Part shown: positions 1 through 12,319 of the stretch, one piece after another
How the letters are laid out: the number at the start of each line of letters is the position of its first letter
Position numbering within the stretch: the stretch's first letter is position 1
NCBI GenBank assembly: GCA_037349105.1
Contig: JAYJMM010000041.1
Span: forward strand, 124,001 to 188,000
Source: Limnomonas spitsbergensis
Taxonomy: Eukaryota > Chlorophyta > Chlorophyceae > Chlamydomonadales
Reading direction: 5' to 3'
Length of the DNA: 64,000 nt
The notes under the pieces: generated by a model
What the model saw: the letters and a program-made list of their open reading frames with translations, nothing else
What the model was told of the DNA's origin: nothing
The model's database searches: none
Translations under genes and position numbers: made by a program

Positions 1-3000
1 AGGGGTGAAGAAAACGATTTGAGACTGATGGTACCTAGCACCTCTGTGTCGATTGTCCTCCACAAAATGATACATTCCCCAATCTAATTTGACATACTGC
101 AGATTTCGTTCCGTTGAGCCCAAGGGAGAGGACGGTGCTCTGTAAATCCCCTCGGCTTTGGCTGAAGGCTCCAGCAAGCAAGAGGCCCAATTCCTGATAC
201 GGCTCCCCCAGCCTGCGTGGACCCCGCAGCACGCACCTGGTCTGGTCTGCAGAAGATGTGCGCGTCGTCTTGCTGGAAGCGCCTCACTCGCGTCAGCCCT
301 GTTCAAGGCATGGGACAAAAGCAGGTCAGCTCCTGCAGGGCAATAGCTATATGCCCTGAATGATGCAATTGCTACGCCAGCAGTGGACCCTCTCAAGTGG
401 TGTCACCAGCGAAAGCCACCCCAGCGCTTCCTGCACAGCCCAAGACCGCTGCTTTGGTCATATCCCTTGGCTTCCCCCCAGCCCCCTCTCAACCCAGCAG
501 CCGTGAGGCTCTATGACCCCCCCCCCTATCTACCCAAGCGGCTGTACACCTATGACCCCTCTCACCCGTGAGAGCACCGCTGAACTCATTCCGGTGCAGG
601 ACTCCAAAGTCGGCCAGCCGCAGCGGCAGCTCGCGGTACGAGCGCTGGCGGTGGGCAAACATGAGGCAGTGGCCTGTGAGGCAGGGGCACATCAAGGTAA
701 GGACAGGACAGGTACACGCATCTAGCCAGGAGAGATACTCTAGGGAGTATCGGGTATGCAACTAAGCGATCTGGGGAGACGTCGGGACAAGAAGGGCACA
801 GCGGCTGGGATGAGGGATGCAAAATTGGAGCGCCCTCCCTCCCCCCACCTCCACTTGGCAGCACTCCTGAACCCTGTAGCTCACCTGGGCAGTTCATCGG
901 TTTAAGGCCAAACTCCGCCTTCTCAATGTCAAAGCAGAACATGTTCTCCTTGTAGTGGTCCGCATGCCCAGAGGTGTGCCAGAGGTCCATGTTGTAGATG
1001 TTGGGGCTGATCACTTCCTCATACTCATACTCCCAGTACTTCTCCCTGAAGGCACACGGAGGAGGGAGGAGAAGTTACAGAAGAGTTAGAGGGAAGAGAG
1101 TTAGACGGGAGGGAGTCAAAAGAGGAGGGGGTTAGAGAGGAGAGAGTCCTGGGGGAGTGAGTCAAAAGAGGAGGGAGTTAGAGATGAGGGAGTCAAAAGG
1201 GGATTGAGCTAGAGAGGAGGGAGTCAAAGAGGAGAGTTAGAAGGGAGTCCAGGGGAAGTGAGTTAAAAGAGGAGGGATATGAGGAGGGAGTCAAAGAGGA
1301 AGAGGTCGTCACTGAGGAGAGTGTCCCGCAGGATTGAGTCAAAGCGGAGAGCTTTGAGGACATCACTGCTGCAATACATCAGCCACGCCGCCTAGCGTTC
1401 CCCAAGACAGTTTCTCATGACCGGCTTGATGCCCATCCTTCCCACCTCAGGCCCTCACCTGATGTACGTGACCAAGTTGTTGTAGATCCGTGCACCCATG
1501 GGCAGGAAGAAGCAGGAGCCAGGCGACAGGTGGTGGAAGAAGAAGAGCTCCATCTGGTTACCCAGAACACGATGGTCACGCTTCTTGGCCTGTGGGACAG
1601 ACAGGACGGAAGGGGTCAGAACAAAAGTGTCAAGTGCACAATGTAGGACAAGCAGAGCACAGGCCACTCTACCAGCTGCGTGTTTTCATGGCATTATGCA
1701 ACCCCTGGCAATATGCAACACCTGCACCAGTAGAGCACTGACCTGCCATGCGTGTTGATGGGATCCTATACCAGCTGTAGGGCTAATAATCCTGCTGCCC
1801 AGAGCTGACCAGCACCATGCACCGACAGCGTGCTGGGATCAGGTAACAATGCCGCATGATTCCAGCAGGCATTGGTGGCGCTCGCCAGAGTGATGCGCAT
1901 TTGGTGCAGGATAAAAGGGCACATGCTTGCAGAGGCTTTGCTGGCATGAGCTTTGGTGGAGTGCAACCTGACAACCTTATTTGAACCTAACACATTTTTC
2001 AGCGCTGGAAAAGGCACCTTGGTCCAGCCCGACCCCCCTGACCCCTCCCTCGCCAGCTGTCCTGCCCCACCTCTTCAATGCGATGCTTGTACTCCTTGAG
2101 CTGCTTGGGGTCTGGGAAGGTGATGGCATACACACGCTGCAGGCCCTCGCGTTTTACATCTGCACGCCAGTAGGCGCGGTTGCACGCTGTCACGCCGACA
2201 GCCTGCATGGATCCAGAAGCACACAGACACAGGAGCTCACGGTCAGCACCAGGACAACGTAGGGGGGGGGCTGATGAGAATATGCATCACGCCTTGGTAT
2301 CCAAAGATGGCATTCTTTAAAGGGGATGCTAGGAGAATTGCCGAAGCCGAATTATCACGGGATGCTAGGCTCAAATCAAATTGCCCCTCTTGATGCTGCT
2401 GCCCCATTTTTTAATTTGCTTGGCATGCCACAGCACCATGACCAGCCCCTCAGATGAATAATGGCATGTACAACCAGAGAGGGCACCACTTCCACCCTTC
2501 AAAAGGCTTGTGGAAGCCTTACGTGTCCTCTGCACGTGTTGACTCATGACATGCCTTACATATACCATAGCCGTCCCCCTTCCTCCTTTGCCCTTCCTTG
2601 CACATGCCGATGCAACTCCCCCTTCCTCTATTTGTTTCATACCTCTCTGATCCTGTCAACACCTGCCTTGCACACGCCCTTGCCAAACCCTACCTTGAGG
2701 TATCCAGAGCTGGGCAAGTGCGGCCCTGAGCACAGGTCCACCATCGGGCCCACGCGGTACACCGTGATGACGGCATCGGCAGCAAGCCCAGCGATGATCT
2801 CGGTCTACATGTCAACAGGCACGCATGTTTAGCTAAGAAGAGGCCCAGTGCAAGTGATTTTTTGATTTTTGAGACTGCCTCGAAAATAAGGTTTGTGCGC
2901 TCATGTGGGTGTCTCATTGCGCGTATCATCTTCTTTAAGCAGCTTGTATCATGGGACTCAAGGACCCCTGGACCGCAACTGACCCTGAGACAGCCTTTCT

Positions 3001-3893
3001 ACTGAATTTCAGGCCCACTGGCTAACCACATGCATCCTCTCTGACCCTGTGGATGCACACGTGCATGAACCCACCTTGAACTTGTTCTCCTGGAACATGG
3101 CCAGCGCTTCCTCGCGCGTCACCTCAATGCGCTCAAATTTCTGGTTCTCCTTGATGCTGGCCTCAATGCGGACCTCAATGCGCTCCTTGTCTGCATCTGC
3201 GAGTGTCTTTTCGCCCATGTAGCAGTCATAGTAGAATCCTTCCTCCAGGGCTGGGCCGATGGTCAGGTCCACACCGTACAGCAGCTCCAGGGCCTGACCC
3301 AGAAGATGTGCACTGGAGTGCCAGAACGTCTGCCAGCAGACAGGGGCAGGCGGGTGGACAATGTCAGCATGACTATCCCATGTATGCATGGGGAGGGCTG
3401 CGCAAACCATGACATGGCCTCCTGTCCCAACAGCTGCAGCCCGAGTCAGCTATTTATGGCAGGCACAAGCATGGCCCCTAGTTACCCTGAGTGTTCAACG
3501 CACATCTCGTCCTTCGGTGTCATCGAAGCTGTGGAGTGACAAGGCACAGTCAGCCTCCAGGGGGCGGTGGAGGTCCCATGTGTCGCCGTCAACTTTGGCC
3601 ACGACGCACTTCTTGGCCAGGCTCTTGGAAATCTCGTTCGCCACGTCAAAGGGTGTAGTCACGCCCTTGAGGCCCTTCTTTTCGCTGCCGTCTGGTAAGA
3701 TGATCTTGATGGCCACATCGGCGATCTTGGCATCCTCGATTTTCTTAAGCTCACGCACACGGTAACCCTCGAATAAGGTGATTCGCTTTTGGTAGTAAGG
3801 CAACTTCTCAGCAACAATTTCTTCCCAAGGCCGATCTTTTGCTGATACGCTGAGCTCAGCCATGGCTTTAGAAGTTGCCTCTGCCATGCGCAA
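1..3893 (-). CDS. Threonyl-tRNA synthetase, cytosolic type (3' end off window)
   Basis: Ligates threonine to tRNA-Thr. Eight exons are readable on the minus strand: 3893-3504, 3329-3075, 2804-2694, 2202-2071, 1589-1459, 1045-885, 673-566 and 298-237. All have GT-AG introns and their lengths sum to 450 whole codons. In order they give a basic N-terminal extension, a TGS domain (about residues 55-125), the editing domain with [12 protein letters not shown] (HxxxH) and NRAYWRAD, then the class II catalytic core with [13 protein letters not shown] and the motif 2 segment [12 protein letters not shown]. The end of motif 2, motif 3 and the anticodon-binding domain must lie left of base 1. The N-terminal extension and TGS fit the eukaryotic cytosolic enzyme; an organelle-targeted isoform from an alternative start cannot be excluded. 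Methionine 3893 is the first in-frame start, followed two codons later by a second. The intron at 1046-1458 holds GAGGGAGTCAAA-type purine repeats. Confidence 0.93.
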
Positions 3894-4160
3894 TAAATGT
3901 AGTTGAATTTCAGATCATGGTCTACGTGATACTGCCTGTGACTGCGGCCTAAGGCAGGCCCGTCGAAACACTAACTAACGATGTGAGCGCTCGGCCTTCA
4001 ACGCTGACCTTCTCTTAGTCAGCGAATGCAAAAGTAGATGGGACGAATGCAATCGTGAATCTCCCTTTTTCAATACGTAGTTGTACATCTACCGTTCATC
4101 AAGCATGTGTAGCATGCCTGCGGCCACCATACAGCCAGGCAGTGACCACCACTTCTTCAG
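3894..4160. promoter_or_regulatory. Shared divergent upstream region of ThrRS and SET genes
   Basis: The 267 bp between the two divergent start codons must hold both 5' UTRs and both promoters unless further 5' exons exist. No clear TATA box was picked out. That this is a bidirectional promoter is inferred from gene arrangement only. Confidence 0.35.
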
Positions 4161-6867
4161 ATGGTACTGCTGACACTTCACCACATGCAAATCCACGCCA
4201 GCAAAATATCCAGGCCCACGCCCTCGAAATTGCACGCTTCACACCCCGCCCGACAAAGTAGCTGCTCTGCCCACACTGAACAACCTGGATGGCAAGGTCG
4301 CCTACACGACACGCAACAGCGATATCAGCATCAGAAGCATCTGCAGAAACATCAGCATCAGGTCAAGACGATTAGGTATGCCTGCGCTGATGATGGCACT
4401 TCAGGCCAGGCCGGGCGCGCTCTGGATCTACCAGCCAAGATGCAGCAGTTGGCAGACGAGTATGGTGTCACCTGCCACCTCAACCTCGGTACCAGTCCAC
4501 ATGGTTGCAGTGGTCTCTTTTGGGGGGACACACAAGCAGGACCTCTTCCAGCAGGGGCTACAGCTGAGCAGCTGGTGATCCGTGTGCCTCTGAACCTGGT
4601 CCTGGGTGATACCAGTGTCCTGGGAGCGGCTGCTGATCCCTGCACTGAGCGCGCCTGCAGCAGCATTCCTAAATCTCTACCCTGGGAAGCACGGCTAGGA
4701 GCATTGCTGCTTTGGGCATGCAGGCCACCGGAACAGGAGACACAAGCTGGCACTAGTGCCCTGCCGCACACTGGAGCAGGCATGTCTATGCGCAGCAGTC
4801 CCGGCGCTGAGCGGTGCCATGCATCATCTCCTGGGTCACCTGCTGCCAGCACTGACAGATGTAGCCGACTGCGCACCTTCTGGTCAGCGTACTGCGCCGC
4901 TTTCCTGCCCCGCACTGCACACATGGCTTCCTTGCTGATGTACTCAGAAGCTCAGCTGATCGAGCTGCAGGTTGGGAACACTCTGTCTGGCATACTTACA
5001 AATAATCACATGGGAGGGTGGCATGGCTGCACCATGGTCCTGGCGGTGCATGGTAGCTGTAATTGATCTTGCTCTCCCCCACCAGCCCCACGTGGCCAAG
5101 GTTTCAGCAGGGCCCAGCAGGTGTGCACCATTCTAAACATACAAAGAATCAGCACATACGGTACCGTACCTGACAATGCTCAGAAATATTCATTGACTGG
5201 ACTAAGTACTGCCGAATACCAATCACGCTTGCATCCACTGTCATCTTACTGCTCATTTTTTGTTTCTAGATGCTGTCGAGACCCTGATGCCCATTGCCTG
5301 TTGTTTGCCTCTCCTCGCCGCTGCCAGGATGAAGAGCTGATGCAAACTGCCTTGGATTGGCAAAAAGAGGTTGAGGCAGCGCACCACCTTTTGACGCATG
5401 GGGACACAGCTTACAACAGATGCTGCGGTACGGTGCATGGCCTAGAGGATTTGAAGTGGAGCGTGGCAGCAGTGGAGAGCCGTGCCTTTGGTGTCCGGGT
5501 GAGCATGCCGACCTTGTCCGTCATGGCAGACCGGGTGTCAGCCATATGCCAAGCTCTGCTTTTACAAGGCTCTGCTGTCATCAGATGCACGACTGCACTT
5601 GCACCTCCAGAGAGATTATTACAATATCTGTTCAGGAAGATCAGATGCACATGTCCGACCATCATGATCATTGTTACTCATCAGCCACTCCGCTTTCCCT
5701 GCTTGATGGCAACACTGTCCCCGTATTGATCCCCTTTTTCCCGGTATCAAACATCTTGCGTGGCATCAGGTTAGAGGCGAGCTCCTCCAGGCCATGGTGC
5801 CCTTCTTTGACCTGGCCAACCACGGCCCCCAAGGTGCTGCCATGGCCCGGCACTGCCTGACAGAACACCCCGTCCCTGACAATCTAGGCAGAACCCTGAG
5901 GAGCAACAGCAGCAACAGTGGAGATGGGGTAAATACTGGACAAGGTAGCTGCAAGACCGTTGCATCTGAGAGTGCATTAGCTCGTGATGTGGAGCCTCAG
6001 AGATACCCGTCCATGGACATGTATGGTATTAGGCCGCCAGTCAAGCCTGGACATTACGGGGACCAAGAGTTTCTAATTTCGTACGGAGAGAAGAGCAACC
6101 AGAATCTTATGGAACAGTACGGTTTCGTTCAGCCGGGCAACCGCTACGAGCGTCTGGAGGATTTGATGCCTGGCACCCTGGGGATGCAATGGACCTCACG
6201 TGTGAGACGAGACGGCATCTTAGCGGCGGAGACGCGATTGATCTGTCGACTGCAAGATAGCCCTGGCAGTGCTGATGGACGGAACATCTGCGGAGGCGAG
6301 ATGTCAGCTTCCGGAGCCTTAGGCTTGCGCTCCTCCCTCGTGCTGCATGCAGTAACATGTACATCTCGCTGGAGGGCATCCGCTGCGAGCCTGATCAAGG
6401 CTGTAGGGTGCAGGTAAGCGGGACGGCTATGCCAGACTCTTTCCCAAGAAGCTGCTTTCCATGGCTGTCTCTCGTGTTATTTTCCTAACCCTCCTTTCGA
6501 GATCTAATTCTGAGCTGGGACTGTGTTAGCTTGAGTTTGGCACCTGCTGGATGTCTCACGTAGAAGTTGATTTGAAACCAGGACCGCCTTGCGCAGGAAC
6601 ATGCGAGATTTCAAGGCGATGAGCGAGGAGGGGGAGAGGCAAGTGCTTATTGCGCTGATGGATCTTGTTTTAGCCCAACTAGCTGGGATGCCGACCAGCA
6701 TTCAAGAGGACATGGACCTAGCAGCTGCTGAGATGCCACTTGCCAGCAATATGATGATGCAAGCAGATGGGATCAGGCTGAATGCAGCTGTGTCTTACAG
6801 GATGGAGAGGAAGATATGCCTGGAAATGATGTTTCAGCTTCTGGAAGAGGCTTTGAAAGATAGATAG
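4161..6867 (+). CDS. SET-domain protein methyltransferase, RuBisCO LSMT-like
   Basis: Predicted lysine methyltransferase of the plant/algal SET family with a RuBisCO-LSMT substrate-binding C-terminus. Exons 4161-4970, 5328-5498, 5770-6413 and 6582-6867 join in phase to 636 residues. Motifs in order: an N-terminal stretch rich in Ser, His, Gln and Arg and poor in acidic residues (possible plastid transit peptide); SET entry FWSAYCAAFLP; SVAAVESRAFG; the cofactor/substrate motif MVPFFDLANH; and ISYGEKSNQNLMEQYGF with the conserved tyrosine. The last exon encodes the helical substrate-binding part ending LLEEALKDR. The start is the first ATG of the open frame; an upstream non-coding or coding exon is possible. 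Intron 1 carries a SINE-like copy (5012-5138). The substrate cannot be told from sequence: the family includes RuBisCO, aldolase, ribosomal-protein and cytochrome methylases. Confidence 0.85.
5012..5138 (+). repeat. SINE-like repeat copy 1
   Basis: A 127-bp copy lies within SET-gene intron 1. Its reverse complement matches the copies at 26453, 38218 and 52904 over nearly its whole length, sharing GCTGCACCATGGTCCTGGC, GCATGGTAGCTG and CAGCAGGGCCCAGC and ending TTCTAAAC. In this orientation its right part resembles the 3' end of LINE-A (see findings). Confidence 0.7.
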
Positions 6868-7549
6868 ATTAAGCAGGTACACTGGTAGCACGGCAACCTT
6901 TTCAGAGCTGTAATTTGTTTTCCCCGGGGAGTCCGGTAATGAGTCCTGGGTTACCGTGCCTGTCTGGTAGGCCTGCACGTCATGTATTGATGTGTAATGT
7001 TACATTTAAGAGCTTCAGTTGTTGGCACCGGTAGGACAGGCTCTGTCTATTGCGAATCTAAGCATTGTGCTTAGATTGTACCGTCATATCGGTCATACCA
7101 TTTACGTTTTGAGTGTGAACACGCTGATTGTGTGGAGGTGGGCTTAAAATTTCAAATCATTTCGATCGTCAGCCTCGCAGTCTTTGTTTTTCTGAGCCGT
7201 TTTCTGACGTGAGATTTTTAAAGGGTCAGTTGTATCGAAGGAACGCTGCGCTCGGCTGACGTGCAGATTCGACCCCGTCAAATCTAGTCTGCTGCACTGC
7301 TGTTATGAACGTCGTGTAAGGAATTCGTTACTGAGGCAGTGACCATCACCAGCTGCTGCTTATTTCGCCGTTGGAGAGTCTGATCGTGTCAGCCTCGAGA
7401 GTGTCTGACGTCTTTTGGGAGTAGACGGTGTCCAGGGGCAGCTGGGTTCATCGCATTTGAAGTCGGAGCATTATGCCAGGAGGAAGCTGCAAACAAGGAC
7501 ATGCATGAGATCTACCTATCCCTAGCCAGCACCCCGATATTCTTCAATC
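6868..7549. other. Intergenic: SET 3' UTR and CDC45 5' region
   Basis: This stretch of 682 bp lies between two same-strand genes. A TGTAA motif, the usual chlorophyte poly(A) signal, lies about 45 bp after the SET stop (near 6910) and could end that transcript. No open frame or repeat of note was seen in the remainder, which presumably holds the CDC45 promoter and 5' UTR. Confidence 0.4.
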
Positions 7550-10500
7550 ATGCTTTTAGACAGTACGCAATTTGATCGACTCCTGGAGGCCGTGAACATA
7601 GATAAGCACCAGAGTGACGACAAAACTATCCTTCTCTTCGTGGCGAGCAGCGATGTCGACTCAATATCCGCAGCAAAGCAACTTCAGGTACTTCAAACTC
7701 CGGAAACTTTCATGCCTGGACAGGCGCACATCTCAAGAGAAGCTTCGGCATACTTAAGCCATGCAGCTCATGCAAAACTGTTATGAATGGTTGGCATGAG
7801 CAACACAAACCTGGTGTATTGCATTCTTGAGGGGCCAATGACCATGCTGCATCCGATCCCCTGCAGGTGATCCTACAATCACACGAGTCGCATTTCTCGC
7901 TAAATCCTGTTGAAAGCTACGAAGAGATCCATGAAGCCTGCGAGTGCCTCAGGGACACACAGGTGAGCAATCTGTCCGCAGTCAGCACATGCATAGCTTG
8001 CCCCTCCCATGTGCAATGGAACATGTTGGCAATATCCCCTTTACATCCATTCCTTTGCCCGCCTCAAAGCCTTACGCCACATTTGCCTGCGCACAGGACC
8101 TCCGCACCGTCTTCCTCATCAACTGTGGCGCCACAGAGGATGTCCGCAGGCGCTGCGGCCTCAATGGGAATGTGCGTCTCATCGTGATTGATAGCCACAG
8201 GCCGATTTGGCATGGGCACAAGAGCTCCAACGACGAGACCTTGGTCTTCCTGGACAATGATGACCCAGTCCCCTCATCGGATATTCCCGATTACGAGGAT
8301 GATGATGAGAAGCTAAGAACAGGTGGGCCTGTGTGAGATCGGGCCTGCAGAGGGCATCTGCAGCTGTATTCTGTAACATTGATCAAGTCCAATGCAGCCT
8401 CTTACTCTGCCTGGTATATTGGCTGCTTTGCAATCATTGGCCTCTCATGCCCGGCCTGTCTGTTTACTGTGCATCTGTGCCTCTTAGTGCAATGCCTTTT
8501 GCCAATGATCCAATCTCTCTATGGTACTGACCCCACCTCCTGTCCCATGGCTGTTGGTTCACGTCCTCTAATCAGACTGTCAAATGCTGCAGGGGACGTC
8601 AATGACTGGGACCGCGAGGCAGGTGGCAGCGACGAGGATGAGGCAGAAGCGAGCCCATCTGCCCCCAAGCGGCGGAGACGATCATTAAGTGACGAACAGA
8701 AGAAGAAGAAAGAGCAGGTCAGGCCTCCTCGCCGGTCTATGTTAGAAGACCTTCTCCATGATGAGAGGGATATCTAGACCCATTAGCTGTAAGCAACGTG
8801 TCTATCTTCAAAAGCACATCACCTGGTTTGCAGCAGATGAACCACATTAGCCTGCCCAGACATCTGCCTATTCATTGCTCACGATGCCGCTCCCCCTACC
8901 CTTCCCACCTGCAGCTGGTAAACTATTATTCTGAGAAGAGCGGATACGGAAAGCCATCGGCACTGGTGCTTTACTGCTTGGCACGTAACATCGGCCAGGA
9001 TAAGACCATGTCCCTGTGGTGAGACCTCAGCCCCAGCAAGTACGATACCTTGCATATCCTGGAGCAGGACAGCAGAGGCTCTCAGTTAGCTCGCAAAAAT
9101 GCTGGTCACATACCTTTGCCTCATTATCATCCCTGTATTTGAGGCAGGGGCTGACCGCAGCCCTCCCAATCTCACCTTGCTTAACCAGGCTTGGCATTCT
9201 CGGGCTGACAGACCAGCTGGTGCACCAACGCATCAGCCGCGAGGATTACGAGAAGTGGCGGAAGGCCATGGAGCAGGACCTCTCCAGGCACAAGGGGAGG
9301 GCAGCTCCGCTAACGGTGGGAGCAGGGGGCTCGATGGAAATTGTGTTTTTAGTGCCCTGGTTCGGCTCGTGCAAGGAGCCTTTGTCTGCAATGGACTCTG
9401 CAGCAAGAGAACTCGGCCTTGACCCAACTCTGCCCAATCTCACTTGCCTGCGATGTTTGGGATCCATGTATCTATCTGGCCCATATCATGCAGTCATGCC
9501 TCCTCTAGGCCGGCTAGATTGGCCGACTTTGCCTCTACGGCCCCTCCCCTCCCCACCTAAAGACTGGCCAGTCTATCCTACTAGTGTAGAATGTCTCTAC
9601 AGCCTCGCCCTCTTCTGCCTCTAGACTGGCCAGTCTTCCCAATTACGTCTCCTTAGCCTTGCCCTTCCCCCCTTCTAGACTGGCCAGTCTACCTAACTTT
9701 GTTTCTTTAGCCTTGCCCTTCCTAGACTGGCCAGTCTACCCAACCTGGTCTCTTCATCCTTGCCCCTTCCCCCTCTTGGCAGGCCATTCTGTTCTGCTGA
9801 CCCTCCCCTCCCCCGTTTCTCATTCACAGGAGTCCTCGGTTAATGGCGCACTGAGGCACGACACCCTCACTGTCGCACCTATCAGCGACATGCGCCTCAG
9901 CCTGATGCGCCATTGGAGCCTGCTGGAGGCGCTGCAGTTCTCCTCCTACACCGCCTCACGGATGCAGACCTGGACCGAAAAGGGCAGGGCCAACGTGAAG
10001 CTGCTGCTGGCAAAGATGAAAGTGCCGCCGGACCAGAGCAGTGCAAACTATGGTGAGAGGGGGGCAGCGGGCAGGGCTGCCGGTGTCTTGTCATGACACA
10101 CGCACCATCTCCTGCTCTCGACCTTAGACCCGCAGGTCTGACTTGCCCGCTGGTCTGACTTGCTTGTGTCCCCCTCTGCAGCCAGCATGGCCTCCAAGCA
10201 CCGTGAGACGCTGCCTACCCAGCTGCAGAGGTACGGCGTGGACTTTGGCCTCAACCTGCGCAGCCTCATGGTGGACGGCTTTGAGCTGCGGTACAAGAAC
10301 GATGTGCGGCTCACGGCCAGCGATGTGGTTGCCATGATCACTGTGATGCTGGGCAAACCGACAGAGAACGCCACCGAGGCCAAGATGAGCTTCCAGTGGG
10401 TGCCGCTGGGTCTGCAGGGGAACCGGCTCATGAGGGGCAGCGCATGGGCTAACCTAATTGAAACGCCAGCAGGGTGCATGCATACTTTCTGGCTGGCCGT

Positions 10501-12319
10501 GGTCGCTCGTACGATCCAGAGGGCGTCTTTTGCGCCAGGGCAGATACTTGAGGGATGCTAGATGCCGGGTTGGACCTCTCTGTGTGTCGTGCATACCTCC
10601 TGGTTGTGTGACTTTGCTGTCCAAGCCAATGTTTCTTTTTTTAGCTACTAGTTCAACTTCGGCAGGCCGCCAAAGGCCCAATTGGTACCAAACCTAGACC
10701 GGACTGCAGCTGGTGTCTAAAGCAGCAAGGCTGGCCACAAATGGGGTTCCCGGCCAGCGGCCGGAGTGTAGCTGACATGTAGCTGAGTCACGAAAAAATA
10801 AAAGAGTGGTCCAAGCCCAGTCCTTGCTTCAGCCTACTGTTATAAGCCTCCTTCACACAGAACCCTCCTGACTTATTCATCTGCCTCCTGCTCCGCCGCT
10901 GCCCAGTGATGCATGTGAGGTCCTGGACGTTGAGATCAACACCGCGCAGATCAAGAACAGCATGGAGCGTGTCAAGCACATGAGCAAGGCGGTTGTCCAG
11001 TGAGTGTGGATCAGGGACTGCTCACACCCCATTAATGGCGCGTGTCAGGCTCAAGGGCAAGGCTGTCATGTTGAGAGTCTGTTCCGGGAATGCCCACACC
11101 ACATCCATCGGGGGGACAGACACTTCTGGGGAGCTTTGGCGGGGCACCCAATGCTGCGAGGAGTCCAGGATGGGTTTTGCTTCCTCTACCGCTCTTTGCA
11201 ACCTGTCCACTGTGTGCGTCCCAACCTGCCTGTCTGCTCCTCCTGCTCCTGCTCTTGCTTATCTGCTCGACCCGCCTGTCTGCATCCTGTCCACTGTGCG
11301 CGTCCCAACCCGCCTGTCTGCTGCTGCCGCCTCTCCACCTGGACAGGCAGGGTGGCCTAGCCATCAGCCGCAACCAGGTGCAAGGCTCCCGGCGCTGCAA
11401 GTTCTGGTACCTCGACATGTCGGGGCTGGACTTCACGCACAAGCAGGACTTTAGACACCCGACGTCACTCTATCATCTGGCCATCTTCCTGAGGGATGCC
11501 ATGAGCAGGTGGGGGGATGTGTGAACCGATTGAAGACATGTGGACAACACCTTGATTGATAAGGCATCCAATGATTGGATTACGTGGGGAATGTGTGATT
11601 GTATTTGTGTTAAAAGGGTGCTGCCCCTGTTTTGGTGAGTGGGTTGTTTGTTTGCGGGTGACCTGACAAGATGTGGGATTGCGGTCGTGGCACCTCCCAT
11701 TCTTTTGTGTTGACTTCCTGTTTGCATTTCATCAGACGGCACAACACGCACAAGGCCATGGTCCTGGTTGGCCCACCCGACAACAGCGACCACTGCTATG
11801 TTGTGGCGCTGCGGGGAAAGGAGGCAGCGGGCGTCATGCAGGTAAGCTCACATGGGCGCAGTGGCTGGACCTAGAGGCTGCAAAAATGGACCAGGGATTC
11901 AGGGATACACGTTTTGCTCGATTCAAATAATATTGTGATGGGAATACATCCGTGTGAATACATCCGTGTGAATACATCCCAACATGCTGTGTGATGCCGG
12001 CGCATGGTACGTCTCCTAGCCTTGTGATATCCACCCTGAGCCAGCAATGCTTCCAGCACTTCTTGCCGGCCCACTTCTTGCCAGCCCTCCCGGCCCACTC
12101 GAGCTTCTTCCCCCCGCCCCTCTGCAGAACAATCCTTTTGCCCGCCCTTTCGAGGAGGTGGTGTGCTCGCTGGACATGCAGCTGGCTCGCTCCACCTTCG
12201 ACAGCTCCCTGTACCACATCCGGTGTGACGATGCCGGCGCGTTCATCGAGGAGCTCAAAGCCATTGTCTCGCAGGACGAACAGGATGCCATGATGGCGGC
12301 GCATATTGCCGGGGCTTGA
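7550..12319 (+). CDS. CDC45: CDC45, CMG replicative helicase subunit
   Basis: Cdc45 joins MCM2-7 and GINS to form the CMG helicase at eukaryotic replication forks. Exons: 7550-7687, 7867-7962, 8097-8322, 8593-8717, 8915-9018, 9189-9315, 9830-10052, 10182-about 10473, 10907-10999, 11347-11508, 11736-11841 and 12128-12319. With these ends the frame closes at 627 residues, within the family range. Recognisable parts: N-terminal DHH-like fold with VASSDVDSISAAKQLQ; TVFLINCGA and VRLIVIDSHRP; an acidic then basic linker (DEDEAEAS, KRRRR); YGKPSALVLYCLARNIGQD; LGILGLTDQLVHQRIS; LRHDTLTVAPISDMRLSLMR; and the C-terminus FARPFEEVVCSLDMQ. The end of exon 8 is the weakest boundary: 10473 fits phase but its GTGCAT donor is poor. 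Intron 7 carries palindromic repeats and intron 8 a hAT-type MITE. A TGTAA near 12411 is a candidate poly(A) signal. Confidence 0.95.
9561..9737. repeat. Spaced 14-bp palindrome, four copies in CDC45 intron 7
   Basis: The perfect palindrome AGACTGGCCAGTCT occurs at 9561-9574, 9623-9636, 9677-9690 and 9724-9737, with starts 62, 54 and 47 bp apart. C/T-rich spacers containing TTAGCCTTGCCC-like words recur between them, so this is a degenerate tandem array with a palindromic core. A decayed relative lies near 9510. Confidence 0.8.
10627..10808 (-). mobile_element. hAT-type MITE copy 1 (in CDC45 intron 8)
   Basis: A 182-bp element with terminal inverted repeats (left CAATGTTTCTTTTTTTAGC; the right end read in reverse is CACTCTTTTATTTTTTCGTG). 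It is flanked by perfect 8-bp direct repeats GTCCAAGC at 10619-10626 and 10809-10816. An 8-bp target duplication with CAGTG-like termini is the signature of hAT transposons. It carries no open frame. Its body matches the copies at 18607, 21952 and 23883. Confidence 0.85.
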
